NCBI GenBank assembly: GCA_934567355.1
Contig: CAKTJC010000001.1
Location: 186,001 to 250,000, forward strand
Length of the DNA: 64,000 nt
Direction of reading: 5' to 3'
Origin: an uncultured Oscillospiraceae bacterium
GTDB lineage: Bacteria; Bacillota; Clostridia; Oscillospirales; Oscillospiraceae
Both the position numbers and the translations under genes were made by a program. Shown here piece after piece: positions 23,536-32,432 of the stretch (position 1 is the first letter of the stretch; each line of letters opens with the position of its first letter). The notes below the pieces were generated by a model. The model did no database searches. It was not told the origin of the DNA and saw only the letters and a list, made by a program, of their open reading frames with translations.

Positions 23536-26500
23536 TTAGTTACCTTGTCCAAAGATATTGTCTTTGTAGGCGCTGCCGTCGAGCCATTGATGTTCATCAC
23601 GGGTGTTATTGAATGTAACCGTCGTGGTTGTGCCTCCAGTGACATTTGCTGTCTGGGTCGGCCCGCCATTCGGCTCATACCGCCAGCTCCAGTCTGTCAC
23701 TTCGGTAACGGTATACTGACCAACTTTCAAGCCCTTGATTGTCACATGGCCATCGCCTACAATAACAACCTTCAAAGCATCTTCGATTCCATCTCCGGTT
23801 ACCCTGAAGATAAAGCTCTGGTTCTCATCGATGGACTGTGTACCAACTTTGTAGATTGTCAAATCACCCACATCGTACTCGAACTTGGCAAAGTAGGTAG
23901 CGGCAACGTTCTTTCCATCAACCTTCTGAGGAACGATCTTGTTGCCCACCAGCCAATTTTCGCCGCTTACAGGCTGCGTGCAAGCTTCGTCTGTGTACCA
24001 ACCGACAAATCTGAAGTTTGTACTCGCACTGGCCAGCGAACCGGCGGCTTGACCGGTAACAATCTTCACGCTTTCAGAATCAAGGCTGACTTCTCCGCAT
24101 CCGGTGGGGCCAACCACCTCATAACTGATGGTGACTTCCTTCTCAGTGTAGTAGAAGGTAATGATATTGAGCTTTGCCGTTTCATCCTCTTCAATTCTGA
24201 TGTTGATGGTCGCGGTGGTGGGGTCTACCTTATCGTAGTTCTCAATATCAATTGCGCTCTCGGAGATAACCGCACCATACTTCCCCTCGCCCGTCTTCGG
24301 GTCATGCAGCTGTTGGCCGGTGCCATCTTCCAGATAACGCACCACATAGGGGTACGAATTGCGGGTATAGTAGAGCTTCAGTTCCAAGCCATTGGCCGTC
24401 AGGACTCCGCTCTTGAGAGTTCCTACTACCGTCTCGTCATAGGTAAAACCGGGAATCGTTATTGATTCAGCGGAATACTCTGTGTCAATGTCACCCTGAG
24501 CCTGAGACGAAGTATACTCTGTCCACCCGTCATCGTTGAGATTCTCGGTATAATGGGTGATCTTGTAGTAAGCGTGCTCCTCATCCTTGGTGTAGTAGAA
24601 GTAAAGAATGTTCTCGCCGTCAGGAGTGACCACCAGACGCTTCTGGTAGGCATCAGGCATGTAACCCGGAATCACTCGGAAGGTTTCGGTGACGACCGCT
24701 TTGCGATTGTCATTTACTACCTTGTCAGGCACGGTTACTCCGTCAAATACGCTGGTATTTGTTTCGGTATTGATATATTTGACGGTATAGGGAACAGCTT
24801 CCTTCTGGACATACTCAAAGATGACAACATTCTCACCGTCAATGCTCATTACCAGGGACTTCGACTTGGCCGTGGGGAAATACCCCTCCTGATAAGTCAG
24901 GTACAGCTCTGTGCCGCCCTTGGCATCAAAGGTTTTGGTCGTAGCGACCAGCGCAGAGCCGGTCACATCGTCGGCTACCTTCGTATCTGTGCCCTGAAGC
25001 ACAAACCGAACGGTATACGGTTTCAGGTTCTTGGAACTCCATTCACCGTAAAGAACCATGTCCTGACGAATCTGCATGGTGGGGTCAAAGTACTTCTTTT
25101 GCCCATTTTCATAGTAGAACCAGACAACGAATGTGTAGTCACCATAAGGCTTTGCATCGTTCATAGCCTTCTCGGTCAAATGTGCTTCCACATACTTCTT
25201 CGCGATATTGCCGCCATGTTCAACCACAAAGCTGGCTTCTTCATCGCCTGTGGGCTTATAGACTTCTGTGTTTTCCTCTGTAAGGTGGAACTCAACCTTA
25301 TGCGTAATCGGCTTCCATTTGGCATAGAGGATCAAATTCGAGGCGGGCATTGTCATATTGTTCAGGTCTGCCTCAGAACCGTCATAGCATCCTGCCGTCG
25401 TATACCAGCCACCGAATTCATACGCATTGGGTTCAAGATCAGCGGGATAATCAGGCACAAAGTAGTGGCTGCCCAGCGGTGCTTCATACTTGACAGTTGC
25501 ATCCTTCTCGGTGAGCTGTCTGTTGTAGTTGTAGAAACTTAAGGTGTAGCTGTTACGGGTATAGTAGAACTTGGCACCATCAAAGTCATCTCCAACTTCC
25601 GCACTTCTGGTGGCATTGAATGTAAAGCCTTCAATTTCAATGAACTCTTCAACAGTAACAGTATAGCCTGTACCTGTAGATTTGTTTTCATAGAAAAGCT
25701 TGTCCTTCCCATCTAGGCCTTCAACATAGTAATACGCTGTGGACGTGCCATATCCTTCCGTATATGCATAGTACCACCTATCTTGTGTGGGCATGACGTC
25801 CAGATACGATGTCCACGGATCACTTGCCTCTCTAGTTTCACTCCAGTTGGACGTACCTGCCTGCGTACTCTTTGCGCTAAATTCATCACGAATCTTCGCG
25901 CCCCATTTTTTGGTAATGGTTCCGTAGTCATCATTTTTAGAATTTGCTTTCCGGAAATGCAGAGTAAACTCCACGCGGTCATAATACACGTTGATGATGG
26001 TAGTGCCATCAGCGGCAACCGTTTTTTCATCAGACTTTACGAGCTCCCAGAGTGTCGCATCCATATCCAGCGGAGACGTATAGCAGCCTGCATTATGCTT
26101 ATGAGCCACCTTACCACAGGTGTAGCAGGAATCAGTATGCGTGTGCGTACAACTCATTCCGCTAGCTTTAACTTTGTATTTGTAATAGTAATCAGGATTC
26201 CATGATGTATTATCACTGGTATTACCAACCTGATCACCTTTCAGTTTGTTGAACTGTGTCGCATTCAGGCTGAAATACATTCCGTTAAGCCGCAGGTAGT
26301 AGTTATCTCTAGAGCCAAGAAATGCGTTTTCATCATCATAGTAAAGATAACCATCTTCCAGACCGAGCTGCGCAAAATAAGTTTCAGGTTTGCTATCGCA
26401 CCACGATGCTACTTTTTCATTGGGATTAACACTCCCGGCATTCGAACGCAAACCGTAACAAGCCAGTGTATGCACATGAGCGCAAGACAACGTGCATCCG

Positions 26501-28059
26501 GCAGCCGCGTGATCATGTTCCTCCTTGCTGCATGTCAAAATATGGGTTAAATCTTCTTTTGTCAGGGTCGTTCCGGGTTTTGCTTGAATTTCGGAACTCT
26601 TGATGTAGCTATATTTTTCATCATCCGCGTTTTCGCCCCAGACGACAATGGTTACCTTTGCGGTTGCGTTGGTTTCCCAGATAGCGTAATAGGTCTTGTG
26701 CACACAGGGCATTGTTGCGGGCAAATCAGTTGCTGCCTGATCTTCCTTTGTCTCAGACCAGCCGCCGAAGGTATAACCGGCCTTGGTGGGGGTCTTCACA
26801 TTTTCGATCTTCGCGCCGTAACGGGCATAGATGGGATCGGTGCCGTAGCCGCCGTCCAGGTCGAAGTTCATCAGATAGTAATACCGATCGTAATACACTT
26901 CGATGACAGTGCTACCATCGGCTGCAATTCTGGCCTGCTCATACGGCAGAGCATAGAAGCCGTCATAGGTTTTTTCAACGTCCGAAACTGTGCTATGGGT
27001 CAGGCCCTGTTTTGTCTCTCGCGCGACTTCGGCATACAGGTCATTGTCTACGTTCTGCTGATAGTGGATAACGGTATAGTTGACGTTGGTGGGCTTATAG
27101 ACCACGGTGAAGGTCAAATCCTGCGAAATCGAATCGATATGCTCCTTGATGGAGTTCACCTGTTCGTCTTTGTAGTACGGCAAATAGCCCAAGACCGTAG
27201 GGAAGTCGACCTTCAAATCGAAGGAGGTACCCTCTGCCAAAGAGGCAGTATAGGGAGAAGCCACGGTATTGTTGTCATCGTCTATGTAATTGATTACGAT
27301 ATTATAGGTTGGCTTCACTTCCCCCTCTGCATGCGCAGAGACGGTGAACAAATCCAGAAAGGCCGCAGCCAAAGAGAAATTAGATTCCTCAACGGCAGGT
27401 TCCTGGGATTCGGCGGGGGTAGGGTCAGTTACGGGAGCCTCGGTGGGGGCTTCCGTGGGGGTGGTAGACTCTTCGGTGGCCTCGGTGGATTCCGTGGTGG
27501 AATCGGTGGGGTCAGTGACTTCGGTCGGAGTGGTGACCTCGGTGGGGGTGGTGGTTTCCGTCGGGGCGGGGGAATCGGTTTCGTGGATCACGACACTGCC
27601 CGGGTCGAGGATGGTGAAGGAGATGGGGGCGCGCTCGGTGGCCTCCAGGGTGGCGACGGTGGCGGGGTCAACGTCCATCTGGACGGTGATCTCGTCGGAG
27701 AGGACTTCCTTGCCCTCGGAGGTGATGAAGCGGCAGCGGACGAAAGCCTGGCCATAATCATCCAGCAGATTGGCGACCATGGCAAAGCTCAGCTCCAGGC
27801 TGGGCGCAGCGGAGCCGACGATATTTGCCCACTGGGAGCCGGCCTTGATCTGCCACTGGTAAGCGCCGGAAACATCGGAATCCGGGCGGGCGGTGAGGGT
27901 CAGCTTGCTGGACTCATAAAGCGTGACGGCGCTGACGGTGCTTTCATCCTGATATACATTCAGCTTGACATCCCCATCAGCAGCCGCAGTCAATGCGGCG
28001 GGGAGGAGGCCCAGGAGGAGGGTGAAGCAGAGGAGCAGGGCCAATATTCTTTTCTTCAT
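23536..28059 (-). CDS. Giant multi-repeat surface adhesin with InlB-B/MucBP-type repeats
   Basis: 1507 residues from ATG 28059 (GGGGG upstream). Order: signal peptide (to about residue 27), an Ig-like region (YQWQIKAGSQWANIVGS), a Thr/Pro/Glu-rich linker at about 165-235, MucBP-like repeats (NIVINYIDDDNNTV), InlB-B or Listeria-Bacteroides repeats (TPTKAGYTFGGWSETKED, PNAYEFGGWYTTAGC), more MucBP-type repeats (YTVKYINTETNTSVFDG) and a final Cna-B/SpaA-like domain (DLTIYKVGTQSIDENQSF). Two Cys/His-rich inserts (about nt 26455-26553 and 26085-26157) carry CxHxHxxxC-type motifs. There is no sorting signal; it ends EHQWLDGSAYKDNIFGQGN. The central part is visibly richer in A/T than its neighbours, which hints at mosaic origin. 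Likely a host or mucus-binding stalk; its anchoring is unexplained. Confidence 0.85.
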   Translation of the reverse strand: MKKRILALLLCFTLLLGLLPAALTAAADGDVKLNVYQDESTVSAVTLYESSKLTLTARPDSDVSGAYQWQIKAGSQWANIVGSAAPSLELSFAMVANLLDDYGQAFVRCRFITSEGKEVLSDEITVQMDVDPATVATLEATERAPISFTILDPGSVVIHETDSPAPTETTTPTEVTTPTEVTDPTDSTTESTEATEESTTPTEAPTEAPVTDPTPAESQEPAVEESNFSLAAAFLDLFTVSAHAEGEVKPTYNIVINYIDDDNNTVASPYTASLAEGTSFDLKVDFPTVLGYLPYYKDEQVNSIKEHIDSISQDLTFTVVYKPTNVNYTVIHYQQNVDNDLYAEVARETKQGLTHSTVSDVEKTYDGFYALPYEQARIAADGSTVIEVYYDRYYYLMNFDLDGGYGTDPIYARYGAKIENVKTPTKAGYTFGGWSETKEDQAATDLPATMPCVHKTYYAIWETNATAKVTIVVWGENADDEKYSYIKSSEIQAKPGTTLTKEDLTHILTCSKEEHDHAAAGCTLSCAHVHTLACYGLRSNAGSVNPNEKVASWCDSKPETYFAQLGLEDGYLYYDDENAFLGSRDNYYLRLNGMYFSLNATQFNKLKGDQVGNTSDNTSWNPDYYYKYKVKASGMSCTHTHTDSCYTCGKVAHKHNAGCYTSPLDMDATLWELVKSDEKTVAADGTTIINVYYDRVEFTLHFRKANSKNDDYGTITKKWGAKIRDEFSAKSTQAGTSNWSETREASDPWTSYLDVMPTQDRWYYAYTEGYGTSTAYYYVEGLDGKDKLFYENKSTGTGYTVTVEEFIEIEGFTFNATRSAEVGDDFDGAKFYYTRNSYTLSFYNYNRQLTEKDATVKYEAPLGSHYFVPDYPADLEPNAYEFGGWYTTAGCYDGSEADLNNMTMPASNLILYAKWKPITHKVEFHLTEENTEVYKPTGDEEASFVVEHGGNIAKKYVEAHLTEKAMNDAKPYGDYTFVVWFYYENGQKKYFDPTMQIRQDMVLYGEWSSKNLKPYTVRFVLQGTDTKVADDVTGSALVATTKTFDAKGGTELYLTYQEGYFPTAKSKSLVMSIDGENVVIFEYVQKEAVPYTVKYINTETNTSVFDGVTVPDKVVNDNRKAVVTETFRVIPGYMPDAYQKRLVVTPDGENILYFYYTKDEEHAYYKITHYTENLNDDGWTEYTSSQAQGDIDTEYSAESITIPGFTYDETVVGTLKSGVLTANGLELKLYYTRNSYPYVVRYLEDGTGQQLHDPKTGEGKYGAVISESAIDIENYDKVDPTTATINIRIEEDETAKLNIITFYYTEKEVTISYEVVGPTGCGEVSLDSESVKIVTGQAAGSLASASTNFRFVGWYTDEACTQPVSGENWLVGNKIVPQKVDGKNVAATYFAKFEYDVGDLTIYKVGTQSIDENQSFIFRVTGDGIEDALKVVIVGDGHVTIKGLKVGQYTVTEVTDWSWRYEPNGGPTQTANVTGGTTTTVTFNNTRDEHQWLDGSAYKDNIFGQGN

Positions 28060-28076
28060 ATTGTTTGTCCCCCTTT

Positions 28077-28631
28077 TCAGGCTGCAGGCCAACCGGCGGC
28101 GTTGGCGGCGGCGGTGCCGTTATTGGCCGTCTGCACGGCCTGGGCTGCCACGTCCACGATGGCGGTGGCGTTCTGGTATTCATTGCCCATCTCCGGGCGG
28201 AAGGTGACCGTCGTGAAGACGGGCGCGGTGGTCTCGCCCGGGGCCAGGGCGGCATTATAATAATAGTAGCCGTCCTCGCCGGCGGTCCAGTCGGCGGTAT
28301 TGATATTCAGGGCGACCATATCCGTATTGGGGGTGCCGTCGCGGGTCAGCTCGATGGTCTTTTCGATCTTCACCCGCACCCAGACTTCGGATGCGCCGGT
28401 ATTTTTGATCTCGGCGATCTTGGTCACCTCGGTATTGGGCATGATGCCGGTGAGATCCTCGAAGGGCTGGGTCTTTTCGTCATCCGCCCATTCCTGGAGC
28501 GTGATGTCCACGCCGCCGGTGGTGATGACATTGTGGGCGGTGCCCTCCGCATTGAAGTACGCCAGGCTCCCGGCAGCCACGGAGGCCACGCATATGACCA
28601 GCGCCGCCAGCATCAGAATTTTTCGCTTCAT
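28077..28631 (-). CDS. TasA/camelysin-like fibre protein, paralogue E
   Basis: 184 residues from ATG 28631 (GAGGAG at 8 nt). Signal MKRKILMLAALVICVASVAA then GSLAYFNAEGTAHNVITTGG, the SipW-type boundary. Mature domain: VDITLQEWADDE, ITKVAEIKN-like strand (TEVTKIAEIKNTGASEVWVR) and a Tyr-rich turn GYYYYNAALAPGETT. It starts the tightly packed stretch E-adhesin-F-Cna-B-sortase: only 17 bp separate it from the adhesin. The region upstream holds element P3 and a hairpin, where the transcript from the other paralogues may be attenuated. Confidence 0.82.
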   Translation of the reverse strand: MKRKILMLAALVICVASVAAGSLAYFNAEGTAHNVITTGGVDITLQEWADDEKTQPFEDLTGIMPNTEVTKIAEIKNTGASEVWVRVKIEKTIELTRDGTPNTDMVALNINTADWTAGEDGYYYYNAALAPGETTAPVFTTVTFRPEMGNEYQNATAIVDVAAQAVQTANNGTAAANAAGWPAA

Positions 28632-28756
28632 CGTCCAATCTCCTCTCAAGCTGATATTGGTAAATTTCCGCAGGGGAATCTTTTTGGGTAGGTTTATGGT
28701 CATGAGACCATATGACAGCATCCGGTATCGTTGTGCGCAGGCACGGAAGGGCTGCA

Positions 28757-28896
28757 TGTAGGGGCCGATGCCCACATCGGCCCGTTTTGTCGGTCGATTG
28801 GGCGGGTGGGAGCAAAAGGACGGGGTTTGGGATGGGGGAACCATCCTGCCGCTGTGTCGGCGGGGGGGGTGGGACGATGTGGGCATCGTCCCCTAC
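28757..28896. repeat. Palindrome-ended intergenic element, copy P3 (140 bp)
   Basis: Ends as in P1, with right-end variant GGGACGATGTGGGCATCGTCCC. Interior (TTTTGTCGGTCGATTGGGCG) matches P4 but not P1, P2, P5 or P6, so two interior subtypes share one kind of end. Confidence 0.8.
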
Positions 28897-28959
28897 GTTC
28901 CGTCTTTTTGTTTCCGCAACGGGGGTGGACATGCAGTTGTCCGGGCCGGGTGCTCTCAT

Positions 28960-28990
28960 ATGGTCTGCACCCTGGGTGGGTGCAGACCAT
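28960..28990 (-). promoter_or_regulatory. Hairpin just after fibre gene D
   Basis: 13-bp perfect stem (ATGGTCTGCACCC / GGGTGCAGACCAT) 22 bp past the stop codon. It lacks a U-run on the minus strand, so it is more likely an mRNA stabiliser or partial terminator. Confidence 0.5.
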
Positions 28991-29011
28991 GGGGTAAATA
29001 TGTAGGGTTAA

Positions 29012-29656
29012 TTACTTTGCGTCGAAAGCGGCAAAGGCAGCTTCCCAAGTATCAAAGCCATCAGCCTGGATAGCCTGTGCAACGACCTTGACTTCCTTGA
29101 AGGACTCGGTATTTGCATTGTCGATACCAGCAGGAATGGTAACGGCCTGGAACATCGCAGTGGTATCAGCACCAGGAGCCAGGGTGCCATCGTACTTCAG
29201 GACGAACTTTGCATCGAACTGGCCAATCGTGAAGACATCGCCAGCCTCAACGCCAACAACGCTCCAGCCTTCGCCCAGCTCGCCAACCAGCAGGTTCAGT
29301 GCGGCCTCATAGCCTTCCTCACCAAAGTGAATACCGAATTCAGGATAGTAAGCACCAACCAGGTTCATCCAGTTGCTGACATTGACGGTTGCGCGGATGT
29401 AAGCGCCGTTCTTGCCAACGTTGTGGACAATGGGATCCTTGGTCACAACAGCACCGGGATAGATGTCATACGCATTGGAGGTAACACGGGCGCCTTCAGG
29501 ATTCTTAACGTCGGTCTCATCAAGGGTGATCTTGACATCGCCCATGGTAAAGGTATTGGTTACGCTCTTGGTATCGGTCAGGTAAGCCATGGTAGCGCCA
29601 ACAGCCGCGACAGCGACAAGAGCCATGGCCAGTACAATTGCTACGATCTTCTTCAT
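29012..29656 (-). CDS. TasA/camelysin-like fibre protein, paralogue D
   Basis: 214 residues from ATG 29656 (AAGGAG at 9 nt; the in-frame ATG at 29662 is too close). Signal core IVAIVLAMALVAVAAVG then ATMAYLTDTKSVTNTFTMGD, the clearest SipW-type boundary of the set. Mature domain: VKITLDETDVKNPEGARVTS, DPIVHNVGKNGAYIRATVNV, and a C-terminus (VVAQAIQADGFDTWEAAFAAF) shared in pattern with paralogues A, B and C. The gene lies between long direct repeats (28706-28990 and 29734-30095), so it could be lost or amplified as a cassette. Confidence 0.87.
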   Translation of the reverse strand: MKKIVAIVLAMALVAVAAVGATMAYLTDTKSVTNTFTMGDVKITLDETDVKNPEGARVTSNAYDIYPGAVVTKDPIVHNVGKNGAYIRATVNVSNWMNLVGAYYPEFGIHFGEEGYEAALNLLVGELGEGWSVVGVEAGDVFTIGQFDAKFVLKYDGTLAPGADTTAMFQAVTIPAGIDNANTESFKEVKVVAQAIQADGFDTWEAAFAAFDAK

Positions 29657-29733
29657 TGTCATTTGCTCCTTATATTATAATGTATTGTTTTTCTGCACAC
29701 GCGTGCAGGGGATTCCATAGCCGGTCTTTGGCA

Positions 29734-30095
29734 GACCATATGACAACAGCCGGGAACGTTGTGCGCGGGGGAAGGACTGCATGTAGGGGCCGATGCCCAC
29801 ATCGGCCCGTTTTGTCGGTCGATTGGGCGGGCGGGAACAAAAGGACGGGGTTTGGGATGGGAGGAACCATCCTGCCGCTGTGTCAGCGGGGGGTGGGCGG
29901 GACGATGTGGGCATCGTCCCCTACATTCGCGTTGGGACGCGTGCCATTCATCGAGCCGGGGTGGTTCCGTGGGGCGCGACGTTCCGTCTTTTTGTTTCCG
30001 CAACGGGTTTCGCCTTGCAGTTGTCCGCGCAAGGACGCGGGGGTGGCCGGATGCTCTCATATGGTCTGCCCCCCGAAGGGTGCAGACCATATGAG
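29734..30095. repeat. Long direct repeat, right copy, flanking fibre gene D
   Basis: Same sequence as 28706-28990 with an extra block of about 65 bp after the palindrome-ended element. Ends with stem CTCATATGGTCTGC / GCAGACCATATGAG (30056-30095), 47 bp after the stop of fibre gene C. Confidence 0.85.
29782..29925. repeat. Palindrome-ended intergenic element, copy P4 (144 bp)
   Basis: Left end as P1, right end variant ACGATGTGGGCATCGT; interior same subtype as P3. Confidence 0.8.
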
Positions 30096-30141
30096 GTTTA
30101 CACAATAGATCAGCTACGCAAAATTGAGTTCCGGCTTCTGC

Positions 30142-30939
30142 TTACTGCCAGTTGGAAGCGGTGCCGCCCCAAGGATTGTAGTTAGCGCCGAAAGCAGCAG
30201 TGATGGCGTCGGAAGCATTGTCAAAGCCCTCGGCCTGGCAAGCAACTGCGAAGACGGGGCAGGAAACGCTGTTCCAATCCCAACCGTCGTCCAGAGTGAC
30301 TTCCTTGCCAAAGGCGTAGCACTTGCCGTCCTTGATGTCGAAGGACTTATCGAGGTACACGCCCTGCACGAGCTGCTCGGTGGTAGCACCGGCATCAACA
30401 GCCTGATAATAGTCAGCGTAGTAAACGTTGTACTTGATGCCGTCGATGGTGGTCTCATAGTAGTTCCACTTGCTGCCGTGCATCCAGATCCACTCAACAC
30501 CCTCGGTGGAGGAAATCGCACCGTTCACAACCTTGTTGCCAAAGTTGAAATGCAGGACGTTCATGCCAGCATTGAAGGTCTCGTAGCCGTCGTCCAAAGC
30601 AGTGGGGATAGCAAAGTAAGCGCGGATGTAAGCCTTCTCGGAGCCGGTGTTCTTGATGGTGACCATCTTGTCAACGTAGTTCTTTGCGGTGGGCATGCCC
30701 AGAGCGTCCTTCTCACCCTGTGCGGAGCCGACGATGGGGTACAGCTTCTTGTTCTGGGCGAAGGGCTGCTTGCCGCCGTTACCATTGCGCTCTTCCTCGA
30801 TCAGGTCGATGGCGACATTGCCGACGGTGAAGGTGTTCTTTTCGCTATCGGTATCGGTGAAGTAAGCCAGAGATGCGCCAACCACGGCAACAGCAGCCAG
30901 AGCGACGCACAGGAAAATTGCGATAAGCTTCTTTTTCAT
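30142..30939 (-). CDS. TasA/camelysin-like fibre protein, paralogue C
   Basis: 265 residues, the longest paralogue, from ATG 30939 (AAGGAG at 9 nt). Signal MKKKLIAIFLCVALAAVAVV then GASLAYFTDTDSEKNTFTVG. The mature part has an IDLIEEERNGNGGKQPFAQN segment, the strand MVTIKNTGSEKAYIRAYFAI, an inserted region rich in Trp/Tyr (EWIWMHGSKWNYYETTIDG) and a Cys-containing end (SCPVFAVACQAEGFDNASDA). Its length and the insert bring it close to TasA itself (about 260 residues). It is followed by the hairpin and palindrome element described at 29734-30095 and is 66 bp downstream of paralogue B. Confidence 0.87.
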   Translation of the reverse strand: MKKKLIAIFLCVALAAVAVVGASLAYFTDTDSEKNTFTVGNVAIDLIEEERNGNGGKQPFAQNKKLYPIVGSAQGEKDALGMPTAKNYVDKMVTIKNTGSEKAYIRAYFAIPTALDDGYETFNAGMNVLHFNFGNKVVNGAISSTEGVEWIWMHGSKWNYYETTIDGIKYNVYYADYYQAVDAGATTEQLVQGVYLDKSFDIKDGKCYAFGKEVTLDDGWDWNSVSCPVFAVACQAEGFDNASDAITAAFGANYNPWGGTASNWQ

Positions 30940-31005
30940 GTGATTTTACTCCTTCGTATGTACTTCATTTTTGCATTACATGTTTACACGCTGGGTGAAA
31001 GGGGG

Positions 31006-31581
31006 TTAGGCAGTGGTCTTAGCCTGAGTCCATGCAGCCTCGACAGTAGCGATGCCATCCTTCTGAACAGCGTAGGCAGTGATGGTCAACTTAGGCTTGT
31101 TAGCATCAGTGATCGTCGGAATTTGGTCCTTAGTCAAAGTATCGCTAACCAAAACTTTGTTGTTCATCAAAACCGCAAAGTCGGTATCCGCAGTTGTAGC
31201 AGGAACCTCGCGATAATAGACATCCGTCTCGCCGGTCACTAACGTCCAGCCATCTGCCATTTCATAAGTCACCGCATCCACGAAGGCTCCTGTTTTCTCA
31301 ACCTTTACAAACAGCCAGCAAGCCTCGGAATTGGCCCTGACAGTAACCTTAGGGTCTTTGCTAATAGCCACACCAGGAATGATCTTGTAGTTATCGCCAG
31401 TGGTTTCAGTCAGCGTAATATTGATATCACCGTAAGTGAAGGTATTGACAACCGGGTCAGTCTTGGTAACCAGCCATGCAAAAGTGCCGCCTGCGGCGCA
31501 GCCGAGGGCGAGGACCAATGCAAGAATGGCCACAAATGCCTTGACGCTTACAGTGCGCTTGCTTCCGGTACGCTTCTTCAT
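31006..31581 (-). CDS. TasA/camelysin-like fibre protein, paralogue B
   Basis: 191 residues from ATG 31581 (AAAGGAGG at 9 nt; an upstream in-frame start lacks a site). A basic n-region (KKRTGSKRTVSVK) precedes the hydrophobic core and GGTFAWLVTKTDPVVNTFTY, in which the usual Tyr of A-Y-L is Trp. Mature strands: INITLTETTGDNYKIIPG, DPKVTVRANSEACWLFVKVE and the C-terminal TITAYAVQKDGIATVEAAW. Gaps of 66 and 83 bp to C and A suggest co-transcription of A, B and C. Confidence 0.85.
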   Translation of the reverse strand: MKKRTGSKRTVSVKAFVAILALVLALGCAAGGTFAWLVTKTDPVVNTFTYGDINITLTETTGDNYKIIPGVAISKDPKVTVRANSEACWLFVKVEKTGAFVDAVTYEMADGWTLVTGETDVYYREVPATTADTDFAVLMNNKVLVSDTLTKDQIPTITDANKPKLTITAYAVQKDGIATVEAAWTQAKTTA

Positions 31582-31664
31582 ATTATGATTCCTCCTTTCT
31601 CCCGTATTTGCCATGAGGTTATTTCAACGGAGGGAGATGAGCTCGATCCGATGAAGGTGGGGTG

Positions 31665-32321
31665 TTAGGCGAAAGCCTTCCAAGCAGCAGCGGCGTCGGC
31701 AAAGCTATCGGCCTGGATGGCCTCAGCAGTAACATTGATCTGAACATCGCTCAGTTTTGCAAGAGCGTCCTTATCAACCATGCCGGGAACTTTGATAGTC
31801 TCAAACAGAGGCTCAAGCTTTTCATTGGTTTCGGTAGCATCGACTTTGGTTGCATAGCGGAACTCATAAATACCGCTACCATCTGCCGTCTCAGTGTATC
31901 CAGCGGGCTGCCACTTCGTGCTATCCCATCCAGTAACAAGCTTCTCAAGCAGGAACACGTTATCCGAATAGAAGGAGGAATCAGTAATAGCAGCCTTGAG
32001 AGAGGCAATATTCTTAACTTCAACCTTCATACGGACATAAGAATCTTCGCTACCTGCCTTAACGGTGACAGTGGGATCCTTGGTGTACTCGTGGCCAGGC
32101 ATCAGCTTGTAGGTATTTGCCTTAACGCGAGTTTCATCGACCTTTACGCCCTTGGTATCAACATTGGCCTCGTCCAGGTCGAGTTCAACCTTACCAATGG
32201 TAAAGGTATTCACAACTGCCTCAGTGGTGTAGGTCAGATACGCCATCGTTCCCATCACAGTGGCGGCGACGAGCAATACCGCGCAGAGGGCCAGGAGCAG
32301 TGCTTTTTTTCCTGTTTTCAT
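31665..32321 (-). CDS. TasA/camelysin-like fibre protein, paralogue A
   Basis: 218 residues from ATG 32321 (AGGAGG at 9 nt). Signal MKTGKKALLLALCAVLLVAA then GTMAYLTYTTEAVVNTFTIG, the SipW-type boundary. Mature domain: VELDLDEANVDTKG, a strand DPTVTVKAGSEDSYVRMKVE, a Trp-rich turn and the C-terminus VTAEAIQADSFADAAAAWK. It is the first fibre gene after sipW, separated from it by a 283-bp spacer carrying element P5. The pairing of one SipW gene with several such substrates is known from biofilm loci of bacilli; that these six form fibres is inference. Confidence 0.86.
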   Translation of the reverse strand: MKTGKKALLLALCAVLLVAATVMGTMAYLTYTTEAVVNTFTIGKVELDLDEANVDTKGVKVDETRVKANTYKLMPGHEYTKDPTVTVKAGSEDSYVRMKVEVKNIASLKAAITDSSFYSDNVFLLEKLVTGWDSTKWQPAGYTETADGSGIYEFRYATKVDATETNEKLEPLFETIKVPGMVDKDALAKLSDVQINVTAEAIQADSFADAAAAWKAFA

Positions 32322-32432
32322 AATTGAAAACCTCCTAAAAAATATTTTATATTGGGAGCCTTGCGGCATTACCCCGATGTTGGGTGGGCTTCGGAACCGG
32401 TTGGGTGAACGCGAGGCAGTTCCGATTTGTTC

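Larger units (their letters stand above)
28706..28990. repeat. Long direct repeat, left copy, flanking fibre gene D
   Basis: Starts GACCATATGACAG and ends with a stem TGGTCTGCACCC / GGGTGCAGACCA. Apart from small gaps it is the same sequence as 29734-30095, including the embedded palindrome-ended element (P3 here, P4 there) and the block GTTCCGTCTTTTTGTTTCCG. Confidence 0.85.

Noticed and set aside
28700-30110. Short frames encoding recurrent peptides such as MWASAPT, GADAHIGPF, RCGHRPL
   Set aside because: They are translations of the palindrome-ended elements, which recur at seven sites; no ribosome sites or family support.
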